From Listeria monocytogenes (lineage in GTDB: Bacteria; Bacillota; Bacilli; Lactobacillales; Listeriaceae), in NCBI RefSeq assembly GCF_041765605.1, contig NZ_CP168900.1, positions 822,001 through 886,000 on the forward strand: a stretch of DNA of 64,000 nt, in the 5' to 3' direction. The position numbers and the translations under genes were made by a program. The stretch's first letter is position 1. Each line of letters begins with the position of its first letter. Shown here one piece after another: positions 24,853 through 33,371 of the stretch. The notes beneath the pieces were generated by a model, which was not told where the DNA came from, did not search any database, and was given only the letters and a program-made list of their open reading frames with translations.

Positions 24853-24948
24853 TGGACTAATATATTTGAAGGATTAAAAAAACTAGATGCTCTAGTTCAC
24901 AAAAAATGGACAGAAGAAGAAATCTCCTATTTAAAAAATATGATTTGA
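24853..24948 (+). pseudogene. Frame-broken small coding sequence
   Basis: A frame without a start codon reads WTNIFEGLKKLDALVHKKWT then EEEISYLKNMI and stops. The nearest ATG (24850), with GAAGGGTGGAAA before it, is out of frame and stops at once, so a frameshift near 24855 seems to have split the gene. It lies 25 bases upstream of the intact 142-codon ORF and probably belonged to the same unit. Confidence 0.45.
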
Positions 24949-24973
24949 AAATTTTAGGAGAAGGGGGTAAGAA

Positions 24974-25402
24974 ATGGACTGGCTAACTATACTAAATAAT
25001 CCAAAGAAAAGTAAGCGTGATAAATTGGAAGCGATTGGTTTTATCCGAGATACTTTAGATTATGGGGATATACCAGATGATACTGCGTTAGAAATAGTCA
25101 ATAACTTAGCTAAGCAAGTTGTAAAACAGAATGATTCAGACATTAAAGAATCCATACTTGATGCCATGCTAGAAGGGTCAAAAGCCCCTTTTGTTGAAAA
25201 AACAATTAACTTAGCTCCTATCGTGAAGCATTTAAACGAATTTAATGAGGCGTGTTTAAGTTATATATTAAGTTTATTAGGAAATTCTGGGGAAATTGCT
25301 TACAGAGCAATTATTGAATCTTATAAAACTAATTTAAGTTTAAAAGAAGATGTGGAAGAGGCACTAGCAGAAATGGATTATAGAATTAAAAATAACTTAT
25401 GA
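24974..25402 (+). CDS. Hypothetical helical protein, HEAT-like; possible orphan immunity protein
   Basis: A 142-residue protein that I do not recognise. It is almost wholly helical by composition, with paired helices such as KRDKLEAIGFIRDTLDY, DTALEIVNNLAKQV and ESILDAMLEGSKA, suggesting a short HEAT-like solenoid. It is cytoplasmic, with no signal or membrane segment. A strong GGGGG ribosome site lies before the ATG. A frame-broken mini-ORF sits directly upstream and no toxin gene is nearby. Small helical orphan proteins of this kind are often immunity proteins left by polymorphic toxin loci, which is inference only. Confidence 0.6.
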   Translation: MDWLTILNNPKKSKRDKLEAIGFIRDTLDYGDIPDDTALEIVNNLAKQVVKQNDSDIKESILDAMLEGSKAPFVEKTINLAPIVKHLNEFNEACLSYILSLLGNSGEIAYRAIIESYKTNLSLKEDVEEALAEMDYRIKNNL

Positions 25403-25414
25403 ATACATTTCTTA

Positions 25415-25457
25415 AAAAAACCAGTTACCCAACAAACTCCTGGCGTAACTGGTTTTC
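25415..25457. terminator. Bidirectional terminator
   Basis: AAAACCAGTTAC with GTAACTGGTTTT, placed between two convergent genes. Confidence 0.88.
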
Positions 25458-25463
25458 TAAATC

Positions 25464-25868
25464 TCACCCAAAATTAAGCTGCCAAAACACCCCAAACCGG
25501 TCCGTAACTTGCGCATAAGTCGAACCCCAGAACGCCACTTGCAACTCCATCTCCACTTTGCCCGTAGCACTCAAAACTTCATAGGCGTACTTAATATCAT
25601 CCTCTGTTTCAAAATTGATCAAGATCGTCACCCGATTGCCAATTGTAAAACCATCATAAGGCGCATCGGTAATATAAATAAATTCTTCGCCGTTTTTTGC
25701 TAAACGACTATGCATCAATCGCTCACCAAAAACGGCATCGCCATCAAAATTGTTCATCTCTTTAAAACGCTGAACGCTTGAAATCTCAGCTTGAAACACA
25801 TCCGCATAAAATGTTAGCGCATCTTGACCTTCTCCGTTAAAAACTAAGTAAGGAACTGCAAAAGACAT
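25464..25868 (-). CDS. VOC family protein (PhnB-like)
   Basis: A 134-residue vicinal-oxygen-chelate fold protein of the PhnB/YjdN type: PYLVFNGEGQDALTFYADVF opening, VQRFKEM, then RLMHSRLAKNGEEFIYITD and the ending WGSTYAQVTDRFGVFWQLNF. PhnB-like members often lack known activity; a metal-dependent isomerase or binding role is possible. The ATG follows TAGGAGATG. Confidence 0.85.
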   Translation of the reverse strand: MSFAVPYLVFNGEGQDALTFYADVFQAEISSVQRFKEMNNFDGDAVFGERLMHSRLAKNGEEFIYITDAPYDGFTIGNRVTILINFETEDDIKYAYEVLSATGKVEMELQVAFWGSTYAQVTDRFGVFWQLNFG

Positions 25869-26092
25869 CTCATCATCTCCTATACAATTAATAGCTTTAG
25901 TATAAGCCTAATCTACTGCGAAGTCATGTCTCAAAATAATGAGGATTTGTGAATAAAAACAAAATACTTGCAAATAAACGTGATATATTATACAATTACA
26001 CTAAGAAATCGGATATATTTAAATTAATATTTTTTTGCAATAAAATAAAGTAAGTACTTGCTTTTGGGAGTAGGTGCGTAGGAGGTAGATGT

Positions 26093-28723
26093 ATGCTTTG
26101 GGTAAAAGAGTCAATTGAGCAACTTCTCAGCAAACTACACACGAATTTAGACACAGGGTTAACGAAAGAACAAGTGAAACAAAAACATGCAGAGTTCGGG
26201 ACGAATGAATTTGAAGAGGGGAAGAAAGAATCACTTCTTCAAAAAATTGGTCACCATTTAGTTGAAATTACGACGATTGTGTTGCTTTTTGCAGCGGCGA
26301 TTTCCGCTTATTTAGCAATTACAACCGGTTATGGTTGGGCGAAAGTGGTTGTTATTTTAGGGATTGTCGTGTTGAATATGGTGCTCGGCATTTACCAGGA
26401 AAACAGCGCCGAGAAAGCACTTGCTGCATTACAAAGTATGAATGCGCATTTAACGACGGTTGTTCGTGATGGTGTGCGGATGCAAGTGGACGCAACGGAA
26501 TTAGTGCCAGGGGATATTATTGAAATCGTTGCAGGAGACATGATTCCTGCAGATGCACGGATTATTTCTAGTAGCAGTTTGCAAGTCGAGGAATCTGCGT
26601 TAACTGGCGAAAGTGTTCCAGTTGAAAAAGACGCAAATGCGGTTGTTTCGGAAAAAGCACCAATTGGCGACCGGCTGAATATGCTTTACTCAGGCTGTCT
26701 TGTAACAAATGGTCGTGCAACAGCGGTTGTCGTAGAAATTGGTATGGAAACAGAGATGGGGAAAATTGCTGGACTTTTAAACAGCACCTCAAAACTGATG
26801 ACGCCTTTACAACTTCGCTTAAAAGAATTAGCAAAACGACTTAGTATTGTAGCACTTTTAGCAGGTATTTTAATTTTTATCATTGATGTATATGTTTACG
26901 GTGAAACGATTATTGAAACGTTGATGATCGCGATTTCTCTAGCTGTAGCAGCAGTTCCTGAGACGTTGCCAGTTATTGTGACATTAACACTTGCTTATGG
27001 GGTTCAAAATATGGTGCGGAAAAATACGATCATCCGCCGAATTCCTGCAGTAGAAACAATCGGAAATACGTCAGTTATTTGTTCTGATAAAACAGGAACA
27101 TTAACGCAAAATAAAATGATTATCCAGCAAATTTGGGCAGCAGACCACACACCGATAAAAGCAACAGCTGAATTTGATACTGCAGAACAAAAAGTATTAG
27201 AAATGTTGAGCCTTTCCAGTAACGCGACGATTGATGTAACAGACGGCGAAGAAACCATTATTGGTGATCCAACCGAAAGTGCAATTATCCGACTACTGGA
27301 AGAAAAAGGAACAACGAAAAAAGCATTGGAAGCCAAATATCCACGCGTGTTCGAACTTCCTTTTGACTCAGATAGAAAGTTAATGACGACAATTCACCAA
27401 GTAGAAGACGGCTTTCTTTCCATTACAAAAGGTGCTTTTGACCGAATTCCCGTAAACTTTTCCGAGGCGTTTTTAGCGGAAGCGGAGCGGGTGCATGACA
27501 GTTTTGCGGAGGATGCACTTAGGGTGTTAGTTGTTGCCTATAAAAAATATCCGGAAATGCCGACAGACTTGTCTAGTGAGGCGCTTGAGACGGACTTAAC
27601 GTTCGCGGGGATGGTTGGAATGATTGACCCACCGAGACCGGAAAGTAAAGCGGCTGTGTTAGCGGCGAAAAAAGCGGGTATTAAGACTGTAATGATTACT
27701 GGTGACCATATTGTAACGGCATCAGCAATTGCAAAAGAAATTGGTATTCTAACGGATGGGGACAAAGCGATTACTGGAGCAGAGCTTGCTGAAATGTCAG
27801 AAGCAGATCTGGAGAGAAACATTCGAGATTATGCGGTTTACGCTCGTGTTAGTCCAGAAGATAAAATTCGAATCGTTAAAGCTTGGCAGAAAAATGGTGA
27901 AATTGTCACGATGACAGGTGATGGTGTAAATGATGCGCCGGCTCTAAAAGCAGCAGATGTTGGAGCAGCAATGGGGATTACTGGAACAGATGTATCTAAA
28001 AACGCTGCAGATATGGTTATAACCGACGATAATTTTGCAACGATTGTAGATGCAGTCAAAGAAGGGCGTACAGCCTATGAGAATATCCGCAAAACGATTT
28101 ACTTTTTACTAAGTACAAACTTTTCTCAAATTTTCATTATGTTAATTGCGATTATTCTTGGCTGGGGCGCGCCGGTTGTAGCTGTTCAGTTGCTATTAAT
28201 CAACGTTGTGTCTGATGGGATTCCAGGCTTCTTCTTAAGTCGTGAAAAGGCAGATGACTCGATTATGGAGCGTAAGCCAATTCCAAAAAATGCAGGGATC
28301 TTTGCGAATGGACTTGGCAAGAAAATGGCGACACAAGCGGTTGTCTTTACGATTGTGACACTTGCAGGATTTTATATCGGACAGTTTGTAACGATTAATA
28401 ATTCGATTGGTGCAAGTTATGAAGTAGGGATGACAATGGCGTTTGTTATTCTAGCATGGTCATCTGTTGCACATATTTTCAACGTAAGAAGTGATAAGTC
28501 GATTTTCACTATCGGATTTTTATCTAACCGTGGCTTGTTCTTTAGCGCGATTTGTTCGATGCTGATTATTTTAGGACTTGCGATTATTCCACCACTAGCA
28601 AACATGTTCTTCTTAGTAGAAATGAGCTTGACGCACTGGATTCTCGCATTCATCCTCTCGATGTTCCCACTCCTATTCGTAGAAATTCAAAAGCTTATTC
28701 AGCGAAAAAGAGCAAAAGCTTGA
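26093..28723 (+). CDS. P-type calcium-transporting ATPase (type II)
   Basis: An 876-residue P2-type ATPase: actuator TGES at 171-174, PET at 289-291 in the fourth membrane helix, phosphorylated Asp332 in SDKTGTLTQNK, KGAFDRI nucleotide pocket, MITGDH and TGDGVNDAPALKAAD hinge motifs, and ten membrane segments. It should pump Ca2+ (or a related cation) out of the cell at the cost of ATP. The PEGL-type membrane motif reads PETL, as in the PMR1/SERCA-like bacterial branch. From memory it is lmo0818. GGAGGT precedes the ATG. The gene at 28738 follows within 14 bases, so both probably share a transcript. Confidence 0.9.
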   Translation: MLWVKESIEQLLSKLHTNLDTGLTKEQVKQKHAEFGTNEFEEGKKESLLQKIGHHLVEITTIVLLFAAAISAYLAITTGYGWAKVVVILGIVVLNMVLGIYQENSAEKALAALQSMNAHLTTVVRDGVRMQVDATELVPGDIIEIVAGDMIPADARIISSSSLQVEESALTGESVPVEKDANAVVSEKAPIGDRLNMLYSGCLVTNGRATAVVVEIGMETEMGKIAGLLNSTSKLMTPLQLRLKELAKRLSIVALLAGILIFIIDVYVYGETIIETLMIAISLAVAAVPETLPVIVTLTLAYGVQNMVRKNTIIRRIPAVETIGNTSVICSDKTGTLTQNKMIIQQIWAADHTPIKATAEFDTAEQKVLEMLSLSSNATIDVTDGEETIIGDPTESAIIRLLEEKGTTKKALEAKYPRVFELPFDSDRKLMTTIHQVEDGFLSITKGAFDRIPVNFSEAFLAEAERVHDSFAEDALRVLVVAYKKYPEMPTDLSSEALETDLTFAGMVGMIDPPRPESKAAVLAAKKAGIKTVMITGDHIVTASAIAKEIGILTDGDKAITGAELAEMSEADLERNIRDYAVYARVSPEDKIRIVKAWQKNGEIVTMTGDGVNDAPALKAADVGAAMGITGTDVSKNAADMVITDDNFATIVDAVKEGRTAYENIRKTIYFLLSTNFSQIFIMLIAIILGWGAPVVAVQLLLINVVSDGIPGFFLSREKADDSIMERKPIPKNAGIFANGLGKKMATQAVVFTIVTLAGFYIGQFVTINNSIGASYEVGMTMAFVILAWSSVAHIFNVRSDKSIFTIGFLSNRGLFFSAICSMLIILGLAIIPPLANMFFLVEMSLTHWILAFILSMFPLLFVEIQKLIQRKRAKA

Positions 28724-28737
28724 AGGAGGATAACTAT

Positions 28738-29586
28738 ATGAACGAAACAGAAAAATTGGTAGCTGCGTCATTAGAACGTAACTTTGGTAAAAATATCGGT
28801 ACACGCTATCCTGGAAATGAGGAAGCGCAAATGCGTGCCGAGGAAGTTATTGAAGAAATTGCTATCGTTATTACACCCTTGGTTGAAAAATTAGGAATCG
28901 AAAGTAAGACCGTGAAAAAGACGATTCCATTCTTATATGAACTTCAAAAAAATCAATTTTGTGATATGAGCGCCTATCCGTATCCGCTACTTCTAGTCAA
29001 TGGGACGAGTGCGGATACAGAAAAATATTGGCGGGATCTACCAACTTACTGGACCGATGATGCGAATAAAATCGTGCTACCGTATGTTTTAGAGCATATT
29101 AAAAATAATAAAGTACGTCAAAAACTACTAGCTTTTCATGCTTGGCTTTTAGGAGAAGTAGCAGAAATGAATGGAGTACTTGGAGCAGATTTTCGTGTAA
29201 AATTAGTTTTCGAGTCAGATATGCGTATTCGTTTACGGGTTTATGAAGTAGAACAAATTGCTATCGAAGTGCATTTTTTAGATAATCATGACACGGAACA
29301 ACAACATTTAGGCTATGATGTGAGTTTAGATGCAGACTTCACCGAGAAAGCAAGGCTCTTATTACGCCAAGGTATTTTGACAGAAAACCTAGGTTTGGAA
29401 GCGCTGAAAGCTTATATGAAATCCGTTTTACCAATAGCGCATAGTTTGAAAAATTTGGAACAGTTAACGGAAGAAGAGACAAAAAAACTGACCAAATTGC
29501 TAACGCAAGAAGAACCTAAAATCATGGAAGATACAGATTTAACAAGTAAAGCATTAGACTTCTTACAAAACGCAGCACTGCAATAA
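28738..29586 (+). CDS. Conserved hypothetical protein (282 residues)
   Basis: I do not recognise this family. The protein is soluble, acidic and mostly helical at both ends (MNETEKLVAASLERNFG; TDLTSKALDFLQNAALQ), with a central strand-rich part (VKLVFESDMRIRLRVYEVEQIAIEVHFLDN). There are no membrane segments or obvious catalytic motif. The start is the ATG at 28738 after GGAGGA; a longer frame from 28552 lies inside the ATPase gene and was rejected. Its close spacing behind the calcium pump suggests co-expression, but a link in function is not shown. Confidence 0.75.
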   Translation: MNETEKLVAASLERNFGKNIGTRYPGNEEAQMRAEEVIEEIAIVITPLVEKLGIESKTVKKTIPFLYELQKNQFCDMSAYPYPLLLVNGTSADTEKYWRDLPTYWTDDANKIVLPYVLEHIKNNKVRQKLLAFHAWLLGEVAEMNGVLGADFRVKLVFESDMRIRLRVYEVEQIAIEVHFLDNHDTEQQHLGYDVSLDADFTEKARLLLRQGILTENLGLEALKAYMKSVLPIAHSLKNLEQLTEEETKKLTKLLTQEEPKIMEDTDLTSKALDFLQNAALQ

Positions 29587-29589
29587 GAA

Positions 29590-29634
29590 TAAAATGCTAT
29601 TTGGAGGAAAGTAATCCTAATAGCATTTTATTTT
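29590..29634 (+). terminator. Intrinsic terminator
   Basis: AAAATGCTATT with AATAGCATTTTA, then TTTTT, after the hypothetical gene. Confidence 0.8.
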
Positions 29635-29697
29635 TGCAAGTAGGGCAGAAAGAATAGTAAAATGAGACAAAGAAATTAGAAATGAGGATGTAAAAAA

Positions 29698-30255
29698 TTG
29701 ATTCGACAAGCGAAAAAATCAGACGCGCCAAAAATTGCGCCCCTTTTACTAGTTATATGGAAAGATATGGAATTACCTATTTTAGAAGTAGAGACGGAAG
29801 AAGCGATTACAAATGCGCTAATCGAAGCGATTCAGACAGAAGATTATCGTTATAGTTATAGACATCTGCATGTCTATGAGAAAGATGGAGATATAGCAGG
29901 AGTTCTGGCAGGGTATCCTGGTGAAATCGAACCTGAAATCGACCGTGCTTGGAATGCGATTGCGAAGAAACACGGCATCACATACGACGAACCAATTTTT
30001 GTTGATAAAGAAACATTCCCTGGCGAATGGTACTTAGATTCAATCGTAACAAACGAAAAATATCGCGGTCATGGTGTTGGAACAGCGCTTCTTGCTAAAT
30101 TAACAGAAATTGCTGCAGCAGATGGTGAAAAAGTAGTAGGATTAAATTGCGACAAAGGAAACCCGCATGCTAAGCGGCTATATGAACGTTTAGGATTTCA
30201 TGTAACTGGTGAAACCACACTTAGCGGTCACGAATATGAACACATGCAAAAATAA
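29698..30255 (+). CDS. GNAT family N-acetyltransferase
   Basis: A 185-residue acetyltransferase of the Gcn5-related fold: IRQAKKSDAPKIAPLLL opening, YLDSIVTNEKYRGHGVGTALLAKL with the acetyl-CoA-binding RGHGVG (motif A), and NCDKGNPHAKRLYERLGFHVTGE, the motif-B helix ending. The acceptor is unknown. The start is TTG after GAGGATG. It lies 16 bases upstream of the lipoprotein gene and is likely co-transcribed. Confidence 0.88.
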   Translation: MIRQAKKSDAPKIAPLLLVIWKDMELPILEVETEEAITNALIEAIQTEDYRYSYRHLHVYEKDGDIAGVLAGYPGEIEPEIDRAWNAIAKKHGITYDEPIFVDKETFPGEWYLDSIVTNEKYRGHGVGTALLAKLTEIAAADGEKVVGLNCDKGNPHAKRLYERLGFHVTGETTLSGHEYEHMQK

Positions 30256-30271
30256 GAAATGAGGCCAACCA

Positions 30272-30934
30272 ATGAAAAAAATCATATTCACCGTAGTAAT
30301 GAGTTTGGTGTTAGTTCTTGCTGGATGTGCTGATGTAACCAATACAGTAAAAGTGGATAAAAAAGGGGAAGCGACCATTTCCTTTGATATCGATATTTCT
30401 TCTGTAGCAGGGATTTTCGCCTCAAGTTACTCGGATGAAGTAGAATCCAAACTGAAGGAAGCTGGATTTACAGTAGATAAAAAATCAAATACAAGCTATC
30501 ATATTGAAAAGAAACTAGATAAAAATGAAACAACGAAAAGCGATATGAAACCGGAAGATTTTGGAGTGAAAATTACTAATAGCAAAAGTTTCTTCACACA
30601 AAAAATCAAAGTAGATGCCGATATTGACATCGAAAAGATATGGAAAAAAGAAATGGCGGATGTTCCATTTCCAAAAGAAATTTTAAGCCAAGTTGATTAT
30701 ACATTTATTTTGGATTTACCAATTTCGTCAATTGGAGAGAACAATGCTAAAAGTGTGGATGGCGGGAAGCTCACTTGGGATGTGCCGCTCGACAAAAAAT
30801 CCGAAATGTATTTTGAAGTCACTGTACCAAACGTAAAAAACATTGCGATTGTTGGTGGGATTCTACTTGTCGCAATCATTGGTCTACTTATTTATCTTAT
30901 TAAAAGACATCGGAAAAAGAAAAAACAACTATAA
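30272..30934 (+). CDS. Membrane-anchored lipoprotein of unknown function
   Basis: A 220-residue protein with a lipoprotein signal peptide (lipobox VLAGC, Cys about residue 18), an extracellular domain rich in strands that opens with VTNTVKVDKKGEATISFDID, and a C-terminal membrane segment (about 189-210) with a basic tail RHRKKKKQL. A lipid anchor plus a second C-terminal anchor is the LppM/DUF3153-like layout. The function is unknown. Confidence 0.78.
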   Translation: MKKIIFTVVMSLVLVLAGCADVTNTVKVDKKGEATISFDIDISSVAGIFASSYSDEVESKLKEAGFTVDKKSNTSYHIEKKLDKNETTKSDMKPEDFGVKITNSKSFFTQKIKVDADIDIEKIWKKEMADVPFPKEILSQVDYTFILDLPISSIGENNAKSVDGGKLTWDVPLDKKSEMYFEVTVPNVKNIAIVGGILLVAIIGLLIYLIKRHRKKKKQL

Positions 30935-30973
30935 AAAAGTGTGGATCAGTTAGCTAAACTGGTCCACACTTTT
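30934..30973. terminator. Bidirectional terminator
   Basis: AAAAGTGTGGA(T)CAGTT pairs with AACTGG(T)CCACACTTTT. It serves the convergent lipoprotein and MerR genes and overlaps the merR stop. Confidence 0.88.
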
Positions 30974-31339
30974 ATTTACTGCTTGTTCTAACTCTTCGTA
31001 GCAAGCTAATTTTTTCTCGATTTTTTTAAATGCTCGGTCTAGCTCTGCTTGCCGGCGGTACATATCTTGTTGATGTTCTTTCAGTACAGCGATACGTTCG
31101 GAGACAGTACCGTCACCACCTTTAGTTAGTTCAACAATTTCTTTTTGTTTAGCAAGGGGCATTCCGGTGACGCGTAAACAAGTGAGTAGTTCAAGCCAGT
31201 GAAGGGCATCATTATCAAAAATTCGGTTATTATTTTTATCGCGTGCTAGAAAAGGGATTAATCCTTCTCGTTCATAATAGCGAATCGTATGGGCGCTTAA
31301 ACCCGTGTGTTCAGAAGCTTCTTTGATTGTTTGTTGCAC
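30950..31339 (-). CDS. MerR family regulator of the aldo-keto reductase
   Basis: A 129-residue MerR protein: winged helix opening VQQTIKEASEHTGLSAHTIRYYEREGLI, second helical hairpin with LLTCLRVTGMPLAKQKEIVEL, then a long dimer coil. It resembles AdhR, which senses aldehydes in B. subtilis; a single Cys in LACYEEL and another in LLTCLRV could be redox or aldehyde targets (inference). The start is GTG at 31339 after AGAGGTG, chosen over a longer frame. It diverges from the reductase gene, whose promoter has a 19-base spacer. Confidence 0.87.
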   Translation of the reverse strand: MQQTIKEASEHTGLSAHTIRYYEREGLIPFLARDKNNNRIFDNDALHWLELLTCLRVTGMPLAKQKEIVELTKGGDGTVSERIAVLKEHQQDMYRRQAELDRAFKKIEKKLACYEELEQAVNKSVDQFS

Positions 31340-31396
31340 TAAAATCACCTCTTTTTTTCTTAATAATAGCACCTTGAAAATCGAAAAGCCAAATGT

Positions 31397-31427
31397 TTGC
31401 CTTTGAGTATACTCTAAGGTGTATAGT
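31397..31427 (+). promoter_or_regulatory. MerR-type promoter of the aldo-keto reductase gene
   Basis: TTGCCT, a 19-base spacer TTGAGTATACTCTAAGGTG, then TATAGT. The spacer includes the dyad GAGTATACTC and CTAAGG, which resembles operators of AdhR/NmlR-type MerR regulators. Confidence 0.75.
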
Positions 31428-31459
31428 AAACGTGTTATTACTTTTAGGAGGCGGATAAA

Positions 31460-32284
31460 TTGAACTTAAAAGATACAGTAAAACTTGCAAATGGTGTAGA
31501 AATGCCCCGTTTAGGATTTGGCGTATGGAAAGTGCAAGACGGCGATGAAGCAGTAAATTCTGTTAAATGGGCGATCGAAGCTGGTTACATTAGCATTGAT
31601 ACAGCTGCTGCTTACAAAAATGAAGAAGGCGTTGGTCAAGCGATTAAAGAGTCTGGCGTTAAAAGAGAAGACTTATTCGTAACAACGAAACTTTGGAATG
31701 CGGAGCAAGGTTATGAATCCACTTTGGCTGCATTTGATGAAAGCTTACGTAAATTAGAACTTGATTATGTAGACTTATATTTAATTCACTGGCCAGTTAA
31801 AGGTAAATTCAAAGACACTTGGCGCGCTTTTGAAAAATTATATAAAGATAAACGCGTTCGCGCAATCGGCGTATGTAACTTCCACGAACATCACCTAAAA
31901 GAATTAATGGAAGACGCGGAAATTGCGCCAATGGTAAACCAAATTGAATTACATCCACAATTAACACAAGAACCGTTACGCAAATTCTGTGCTGAAAACA
32001 ACATTGTAGTAGAAGCTTGGTCTCCACTAGGTAATGGGAAATTACTCTCTAACCCAGAAATCAAAGCGATTGCCGATGCACATGGTAAATCAGTTGCACA
32101 AGTTATCTTACGTTGGGATTTACAAATCGGTGTCGTGACTATTCCGAAATCCGTTCACCAAGAACGTATTATCCAAAATGCTGATATTTTCGACTTCGAA
32201 TTAAGCGAAGAAGAAGTAGCAAAAATCAGCGGATTAAATAAAGACGAAAGAACTGGCCCAGATCCAGACAACTTTAATTTCTAA
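31460..32284 (+). CDS. Aldo/keto reductase
   Basis: A 274-residue aldo-keto reductase, a TIM barrel that reduces aldehydes with NADPH. Catalytic Asp and Tyr lie in [15 protein letters not shown], Lys in VTTKLWN and His in [20 protein letters not shown] near the end binds the cofactor phosphate. It matches the YvgN/glyoxal reductase branch. The start is TTG after AGGAGG. It is probably induced by aldehydes through the divergent MerR regulator (inference). Confidence 0.92.
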   Translation: MNLKDTVKLANGVEMPRLGFGVWKVQDGDEAVNSVKWAIEAGYISIDTAAAYKNEEGVGQAIKESGVKREDLFVTTKLWNAEQGYESTLAAFDESLRKLELDYVDLYLIHWPVKGKFKDTWRAFEKLYKDKRVRAIGVCNFHEHHLKELMEDAEIAPMVNQIELHPQLTQEPLRKFCAENNIVVEAWSPLGNGKLLSNPEIKAIADAHGKSVAQVILRWDLQIGVVTIPKSVHQERIIQNADIFDFELSEEEVAKISGLNKDERTGPDPDNFNF

Positions 32285-32289
32285 TAGTG

Positions 32290-32330
32290 AAAAAATCCCT
32301 TCCAGCTTATCGAACTGGAGGGGATTTTTA
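32290..32330 (+). terminator. Intrinsic terminator
   Basis: AAAAATCCCTTCCAG with CTGGAGGGGATTTTT, placed after the reductase gene. Confidence 0.88.
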
Positions 32331-32362
32331 TGCTACAATAAACTAAAAAAAGAGGTTAACAG

Positions 32363-33331
32363 ATGGACGCAAAAACAATAATAGAAAACCGCTTTCGGAA
32401 TCAGAAGTTAATACAAACTGCGTGGAGTAACTCTCCGGAAAGAATTGTTTTTCATTTTGGAGCAATGCAATCACAAAACTATGGTCAGTCGCTCTGGGCT
32501 GTTGGGAGTAGAATGACGACGCCAAGTGAAAAGGCTGTAGAGCAAGCGATTAATAATGGTGAAATTATCCGGACATGGCTTTTGCGCGGAACGATTCACT
32601 TGTTTTCAGCCAAAGATTATCACTGGATGATGGAGTTAATTGCGCCTTCCATAGATAAAATATGTAAGCCATATCGAGCGAAATTAGGCTTAACAGATGA
32701 GGTTCTTCATAAGGCTACAGAAGTCGTTTCGGAAATTGTTTCAGAACAAGCCGTTACGAGAAAAGACTTGGTGGCTCATTTAGCGACCAAAGATTTACCG
32801 AGTGCAGGGATTCCTTTTGCTCAGCTGTTAGTTTATTTAAGCTCGCGGAAAGTCATTTGTTCAGGCCCGAATGAAACTTTTAGAAATACGATGCATATTC
32901 CGGCTGATACGAATCATTTCACTCGAGAAGAAGCAATAAAAGAATTAGCCAAACGATACATCCAAAGCCATGCACCAGCTACTTTGAAAGATTTTTGTTT
33001 TTGGTCGGGATTGACTGTGAGCGATGCCAAAATAGGATTAGTAGCCATGCCTAAATTGGGCGATTATTACATAACAACATTAGCTAGAAATGACGCGGTA
33101 ACTAGTACAATTCCACTGGCTGGTTTTGATGAATGGATTATCGGCTACCGAGATCGCTCAGCCGTTTTACCGGAAATATGGCACGATGAAATTATGACGA
33201 AAAATGGGATTTTCAGACCGGCGATTATCACGGAGGGCAAAGTAGTCGGGAAATGGGAAAAACCAAAGAAACGTGCTGAATTAGACGGAGATTTCTGGGA
33301 CCGTTACATCCAGTTTCGAAATATGCTATAG
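32363..33331 (+). CDS. Winged-helix DNA-binding protein, AlkZ/YcaQ-like
   Basis: A 322-residue protein of the HTH_42 family, which includes the DNA glycosylases AlkZ and YcaQ. Recognisable text: AMQSQNYGQSLWAVGSRM near residue 35 (the QxQ-type catalytic region of the family), IIRTWLLRGTIHLFSAKDYHWM and AGFDEWIIGYRDRS near the C-terminus. It may repair bulky or crosslinked bases, but many members remain untested. It forms a single unit between the reductase terminator and mvaA. Confidence 0.75.
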   Translation: MDAKTIIENRFRNQKLIQTAWSNSPERIVFHFGAMQSQNYGQSLWAVGSRMTTPSEKAVEQAINNGEIIRTWLLRGTIHLFSAKDYHWMMELIAPSIDKICKPYRAKLGLTDEVLHKATEVVSEIVSEQAVTRKDLVAHLATKDLPSAGIPFAQLLVYLSSRKVICSGPNETFRNTMHIPADTNHFTREEAIKELAKRYIQSHAPATLKDFCFWSGLTVSDAKIGLVAMPKLGDYYITTLARNDAVTSTIPLAGFDEWIIGYRDRSAVLPEIWHDEIMTKNGIFRPAIITEGKVVGKWEKPKKRAELDGDFWDRYIQFRNML

Positions 33332-33371
33332 TCAAGTAGATGGATAAATTTTAATTTGAGGTGATAAAGCT

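Noticed and set aside
28552-28737. A 62-codon N-terminal extension of the gene at 28738
   Set aside because: It lies inside the calcium ATPase gene in another frame, and a strong ribosome site sits directly before the ATG at 28738.
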